Source of the DNA: Bactrocera neohumeralis
Lineage: Eukaryota; Arthropoda; Insecta; Diptera; Tephritidae
Length of the DNA stretch: 64,000 nucleotides
Assembly (NCBI RefSeq): GCF_024586455.1
Contig: NC_065921.1
Location: 89,278,061-89,342,060, forward strand
Direction of reading: 5' to 3'
Shown: positions 58,880-64,000 of the stretch, piece by piece
Layout: each line of letters starts with the position of its first letter
Numbering within the stretch: position 1 is the stretch's first letter
The notes under the pieces: generated by a model
Databases searched by the model: none
The model's input: only the letters and a program-made list of their open reading frames with translations
Told to the model about the DNA's origin: nothing
Position numbers and translations under genes: made by a program

Positions 58880-59360
58880 TTTCAGGCGCTATCAATCCTT
58901 CTTTCTCTCTTTTTGACGGGACCAGAATCATGCATCGCAGTGGAATCCCACACTCTTAAGGAGCTGCTCCGTATGGAGGAGAGAGTGGAGAGGGAACAGC
59001 ACTGGTAGCAGGCAGCAGAAATGCGCCATGCCAAGCTGCTTCCAGGAGGGTACAACCTCTCAAGGTTTAAGGAAATAGTCAATCTCCCTCGTGACAAATT
59101 CCGCCTCTTCGTCGCGCTCTACACAGGGCACTGCAGGCTCAGGAAGCACTAGTCCAACATGGACATAGTCCCTTTGCGCAAACGCAAAAGGGATAGGAAA
59201 CCCCAGTACACCTTATTCTGGTTTGTTCATCAATTTTCAGAAGCAGGCTTAAGGCCCTAAGTTCCATCTACGTGGACAGGGATCAAATCACCTCAGTAGC
59301 GCCCAGTAGGCTCCTGGAATTATTCCGGATGCTGGACTTTGGTGACCATATGTGATATAG
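58880..59360 (+). pseudogene. LINE relic: region C-terminal to RNase H
   Basis: One frame reads almost continuously from about 58917: PESCIAVESHTLKELLRMEE, then REQHW, an in-frame TAG, QAAEMRHAKLLPGGYNLSRF, KEIVNLPRDKFRLF and YTGHCRLRKH, and a second TAG near 59150. After a further break, RLKALSSIYVDRDQITSVA and LLELFRMLDFGDHM lead to a TGA at 59353-59355, a plausible natural terminus. TGHCRLRKH and the RLKALGS-like motif flank a Cys-rich element in the C-terminal tail of RNase H-bearing non-LTR elements; here the cysteine part is lost. Upstream domains are missing, so the copy is 5'-truncated. The 3' untranslated region probably continues past 59400. Confidence 0.8.
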
Positions 59361-59539
59361 GAGAGGGCACAACAGACCCTAGGTCGCAGTGCAATACCTC
59401 ATTATTAACTATCTATCTATGTAGGGTCTACTTTCTAACCACCAACGGATTTTATGAGATTCTCTCTTTCGTGACAGAGAGGCGATGAGAAAAACTTAAC
59501 TTTGAATCTGAACCGAAGATTAGATCGAACTTAGGTCCA

Positions 59540-59600
59540 TATTCACAACAGTCGGTTCTACGCTATCAGAATTAACAGCCAAGGACTGTTATTTAGGCGA
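59540..59600 (+). repeat. Candidate family C repeat, diverged second occurrence
   Basis: ACAGTCGGTTCTACG followed by CAGCCAAGGACTGT matches the motif order at 27.2 kb, without the AACGGACCCGGATG core. It could instead be part of the 3' region of the preceding LINE. Confidence 0.35.
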
Positions 59601-61955
59601 TCTAGCATTTTTTGGATCGGTAAGTAAGTAGTAATGAAAGCTGGTGCCGCGGGTTATAGTTGCAGCCACAAATTCGGGAATGAGTAGACTGAGGCTTGGT
59701 TGTGGTATAATTTGACCTTGATAAATTGTACAGAGGCGATTCTCAAAAGTTCATGTAAAAAGTTGTCAAAGGCGCTATCTCGAAAAATTGTGCAATATTT
59801 TTTAAAGACCTTCATCTAAGTAGGTGGAGATTGTCAAAGACCAACTACAGCCACTGTAAATAATTCTATCAAACCGAAACAATAAAAAACTCAACAATTA
59901 AGCGCACACACACCAACTCATGTGAGGATGCCTTGCATTACTGCGCAACAATAAACTAAATACGTGCTGCGCTTGCCGCAAACACTAATGTCGCAGTGGC
60001 AAGGACACTGATGATGTGGCACATAAGCATATGCAACACACACAGCCATATGAACAGTTAAGTAGACATAAGTAGCTGCATGCGAAGGCACTGGCGCACA
60101 AGCGTTGACTAGGAGAGCGACGCGTTGGCCAGCGACATGCCACTAAATCATCAGCCATTGGGGATACTGGTGTGGCTATGTGGTCGCAAACTGTTTAACA
60201 CTACAAACTCAACACACACACACTCATACACACACAATTATGTGAGTTAGTGTCGGCTGCATGCCTCGCCGTGTTGCTGTCTATGCTGTGTCGGCATGCA
60301 ACATTGGCCAAAGGCATTCGCCATGGCGTCGCATCCGCAAGCTTGCCACGTATTTTGTCAACAGCGGTAAGAGCAGCGCGATGTGTGGCAGCAACTAACA
60401 TTGCCGCGAGTAGAAAGCCACGTACCACAAACTCATGGACGGACACATGCGCGCGTCCGTATGGTGTGTTGTAAGCGCGCTGGCAGCAACATTGACACGG
60501 TGCCAAGTGCCGTGCATGTGTGTGTGTTTGAGAGGCGTAAAAGAAAGGGCGCGGAGTATTCGTTGACGTTTTCGACGATAATTTTTGTCGTTTTTGATGT
60601 TTGGCGCGTGCGACAATTTTGTAATGGCCAACAGCATTTACAAACAGCTAAAATACAACAAACACAACAACAATACAATGCAGCAACAATTATAAGCCAA
60701 CAATAAAAGTCAGTTGTTGGGGCAGCAACTAAGCGCCGCTGTCTTTTTTATCATATATGCTTCTTTGTGTGTGAGTGTGTGTGTTTGTGTATGTGCCACA
60801 ATTATTGCTCACAACTTAACCTGTTTGTCGTAATTAATTTACTATTGTTCCAGTTTTAATTAGTCAACGACATATAGACGACGTCGCTAACAGCAGCAGC
60901 TCGTCGGTTCGTTGCTGTCACATGGCATGCAACATCAGTGTTGCAACACTAACGAAATATACCAACCAGCTTTCGTGCGCAGTTCATTTGTCAATTTGTG
61001 TGTGTGATGCTTGGCTGGCAGGACATGGTTCCAGCGGAAGTCTCGGCTAATAGCCGCCATCATCATCACCACTATCAGCGATGTCCTCGTCATTGCGGCA
61101 ATCAGCAGCGACATGCTCCTTTGGTTTTTTCGATTTTTGTCACCATTGTTGTTGCTGTTTGTTGTAAGCTGTGTAAGCGGCTTCATCGTTTGACTTTATA
61201 TGATATTCCGTTATTGTACTAACTGCTTTTATGTGTTTTGTTTATGCTTTCTAAAGAGCTTCCGGAGCTTTTATGTTTTTGTGTTTGCTAATAAATTAGG
61301 CAATTAGCGGATGACAGTGAGTTCCATAAAATTTAATTTTTCCGACTTGCAACTGATGAAACTGATGAAACTATATACATATGTATAAGTATAAGAGCGA
61401 GCCCCCTCTATTATACATACATGTATGTATAGCAATCAATTTAGTGGACTTTGCTTGAGAAAACTATTCGAGTATTTAGAATACAGCGACAAATTTCTTC
61501 CAAAACGGGGTTGTAGCAGAATTTCAAGTCCTTGCGTACTTTGTTTAGTGAATTTGAACTCTTATTATACGAATGTGAGAGATATGGTGCTCGTAAGACG
61601 CTGATGCGCTCAAATATATACTTCGACCGACCAGCAACTTTATTGAAACGTGTATCCGCTCAATTGGTAGATGTCTCCGTTAAAAAAAATTCAGAATATC
61701 ACTTTCCAAGTGAAACGGATCAAAAGTATAGAATTACTGATCAGCCAGCAATATAGTTTGTGAGAGAAATTGTGTCTTGAATAATAAACCTCACAATGTA
61801 ATTCAAATTTGAAGGGCTTTTTACTATAGCTAAGAGCTGAAGTGCGGTCTAGGTTTTCTAGCCGGGTTTATCTCTAAACTAATGTTAGGTTTTAGAGTTC
61901 GATGATAAGAGTGATCTCACTTCTAAAAAACCTGGATAATAAAACACTTACAGAT
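59601..61955. other. No gene recognised
   Basis: CA/TG runs at 60212-60238 and 60768-60790, CAACAA runs at 60655-60690 and GTT runs at 61145-61165. Overlapping open frames on several strands at 60.2-60.7 kb are low-complexity. No exon is supported. Confidence 0.5.
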
Positions 61956-61959
61956 CAAC

Positions 61960-63080
61960 AAAGCGCTTTGAAGCTATCACAAATTTGTTGAGACGGCTCA
62001 TATTAGTTTTCGCAATGACTTCTGGTTACCCGAAGGTAAGATTACCGACATATTTCAGCCACAGTCTTGAAAACACTAGACTAGGCGGTTTAGATGTATC
62101 CACCTCACCATCTTCCATACAACTTTGACAACTAGTATCCGACAAGATTTTTAGCATTACCGAGTAAATAATTATTGGACAGTGTCTAGTTAGAACTCCT
62201 TGGATTGCGACAAGATTAACTTTACTCTGGGCAAGTAGTTCGGCAGATCTCTTGCGTTTTACTCTGAGCCAGAAAGATATCGTCATCGACCAGCGTCTGC
62301 TAAGTGCGCGGGTGGTCTTTTGATCCAGTCCTCGAACGCAGGTTGCAAATGGATATCCAACACGGTCCCATTCCGATGTGAGCGGGTCAAAAAATCACTC
62401 TCTGGCTAGCTCATCGGTTTTCTAGTTGGCAGCGCTGTGACCAGGTACCCAAACAAATCTGACGCAAAAGTAGCTTGATGCTGATTCTAGTGAGGACAGA
62501 CACTCACTAAAGAAAAATCTTCCTCCAATCTTCCCTGCTAGTTTATATTCAGACCAGGTACCCAAACAAATCTGACGCAAAAGTAGCTTGATGCTGATTC
62601 TAGTGAGGACAGACACTCACTAAAGAAAAATCTTCCTCCAATCTTCCCTGCTAGTTTATATTCATCCGTGAAAAAGCTCTGCGAGGCAGTGATTCAAGTT
62701 CAAGAATTTCAGAGTAACTCTGTTTGCGCTACTTCAAACACTCACTCACTTTCTGAGTCTTAGAATTGTATTCGCAGCAATGTAGAAATGTAAAAAGACG
62801 TAAAGTGCCATTGTTGATGTAGTCCGCAGTGAACCAAAGATGCGGATGTGAGCCGCCTTTTAGACGCGTTAGTGACTGTAGCCTGTTTAATACATTATAG
62901 AACACTATTGCATTGGCTGCGGTTTCAAAGAGCCAAGACACAACCTTTGGTGAGAGTTCGCACCTTTTCCCTATAGCTCATCTAAATCAATATAAGGTAA
63001 CCGATGCCTTCCTAACTCTCTCATCAATATTTGGCCTCCATGAAATCTTTCCATCAAGGGGTAACGGTAGCCAACACAAG
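61960..63080 (-). pseudogene. RNase H-type LINE relic with a perfect internal duplication
   Basis: Minus-strand order: reverse transcriptase C-terminus KISWRPNIDERVRKASVTLY (about 63000-63060), SPKVVSWLFETAANAIVFYN (about 62890-62950), a decayed connection region, then an RNase H segment FFTDEYKLAGKIGG-like to VRFVWVPGHSAAN (62430-62690). The C-terminal tail at 62026-62286 has ELLAQSKVNLVAIQGVLTRH, DTSCQSCMEDGEVD and SRLWLKYVGNLTFG, including a CxxC element. The segment 62439-62664 is two identical 113 bp copies. Because 113 is not a multiple of three, the duplication alone destroys the frame. The 3' untranslated end is not defined. Confidence 0.85.
62439..62664. repeat. Perfect 113 bp tandem duplication
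   Basis: Copies at 62439-62551 and 62552-62664 are identical base for base by eye, starting GACCAGGTACCCAAAC and ending AGTTTATATTCA. The flanks differ on both sides. Confidence 0.97.
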
Positions 63081-64000
63081 AACAGCTATTGGATAAAATA
63101 TACGAACTAATCGACCCCCAGATTAATAAGGTCTGCCATTGAGAAAACGTTGAGCGCAGGAGACTCTACTGAAATATAGTCTCATTAAACTAGGTAAATG
63201 TAGACTATCGATGCTTTAAAGAAAAAATCCTCTTCTTCTAAAAAACTCTGAAAAAGTTTTGCAAAAACGTATCAAAAACAAACATCTGCAGTCTCCCGAC
63301 ACCAGCAATTTTCTCTACAGAAATTGTTATGGCAATCGTATTCGTTTCGGATAGATTTCTGCACACTCCACACACATACAAACACACACAGGCAATCGTT
63401 GGCGTTGGATCTGCCATCGCGTGCTGTTCACGATTTGCAATTTTCGTATGCTCTTCCTATTTGCCTTCATGTCTTATCTCTTGGAATGTTGTGGCTAATC
63501 GATGCAGGCGTAGCGGCAGCAACAACACCAACAAACACAACTGCAATAAAACGATAATAACCAGCGCACGGCACACCCACTTTAGAAGCATTTTATTGCT
63601 GGCACAAGCAAACACCAACAACCACCAACGAACCACCGAATGGCTGAAGGAGAGGAATTAAAAATCCAATAATATTATTCTTATTACTATTATGATAATG
63701 GCGAGAAAAGGCAATGAAAAGGGAACGCGAAACAAGCAGCGCGCATATCTGCGCACACTCACACACACACACACACATGTGCAGTTGGTTAAAATATGTG
63801 CGCGTGTCGGTGTGTGGGTAGATTGGAGCTGGAAAATCAGCATAAAAACGAATTAACGCCGACGGGCAGAATGTAATGCATTTCATGCTCGTGTGTATGT
63901 TGCTGAAGATACAACCAACAACAACAACAACAAATGCAGCAAAATTCTAGTGCAAGCAACGCAACCACAAAATCAGCAAAGGACTGCAGCCACAACAACA
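63081..64000. other. No gene recognised
   Basis: CA runs at 63371-63390 and 63760-63776, and CAACAACAACAAC at 63916-63932. The first 100 bases may hold unrecognisable upstream sequence of the LINE. No exon is supported. Confidence 0.5.

Overview
The window looks like nuclear DNA from a higher fly, most probably a tephritid fruit fly. The grounds are insect-type mariner transposons, RTE-like and RNase H-bearing LINE relics, many short CA/TG, CAA/GTT and AT runs, and two dispersed repeat families that I recall as common in tephritid-like genomes. The family-level assignment is inference. I find no host protein-coding exon, rRNA or tRNA that I can support. The window is best read as intergenic or long-intron DNA loaded with decayed mobile elements.

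Layout. 0-9 kb: a local duplication (about 0.9-1.25 kb), an RNase H-type LINE relic on the minus strand (2.76-3.89 kb), the end of a family A repeat (4.2 kb) and an RTE-like LINE relic carrying endonuclease and linker (6.9-7.8 kb). 9-21 kb: a near-full-length dead mariner (9.1-10.3 kb), a 5' end fragment of the same family (13.9 kb), a second mariner lineage with target-site TA on both sides (16.9-17.8 kb), a long foldback element directly beside it (17.8-18.1 kb) and an internally deleted sibling of the first mariner (20.4-21.3 kb). 23-32 kb: a family A repeat, two RTE-like reverse transcriptase relics on opposite strands, and a mariner relic (31.7-32.3 kb). 34-40 kb: a large family A copy with an expanded array of about 154 bp units, a 131 bp palindromic-ended insertion inside family A sequence, a 560 bp deleted mariner with clear TIRs and TA duplications, and a further mariner deletion derivative. 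45-53 kb: an RTE-like relic, another family A copy, a complete-looking family B repeat (49.45-50.52 kb), a degenerate array of about 105 bp units (50.7-51.8 kb), and a mariner relic with a 245 bp LINE tail nested in it between 8 bp target duplications. 56-64 kb: a sister copy of that mariner on the minus strand, a LINE C-terminal region with two in-frame TAG codons, and a LINE relic carrying a perfect 113 bp tandem duplication.

None of the elements looks autonomous. Where a mariner copy can be judged, it lacks a catalytic aspartate or a large part of the coding region. The most interesting structural signal is that families A and B, which share little primary sequence, share one terminal design: a stem-loop, then 8-15 bases, then CTTG followed by T's. 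They also share an internally repeated body and a GACGGACAGAC-type tract. This invites comparison with Helentron/HINE-like non-autonomous elements, but it is unproven here. The sequence between elements is simple-repeat-rich fly DNA, with some stretches dense in TAAT motifs that could be regulatory.
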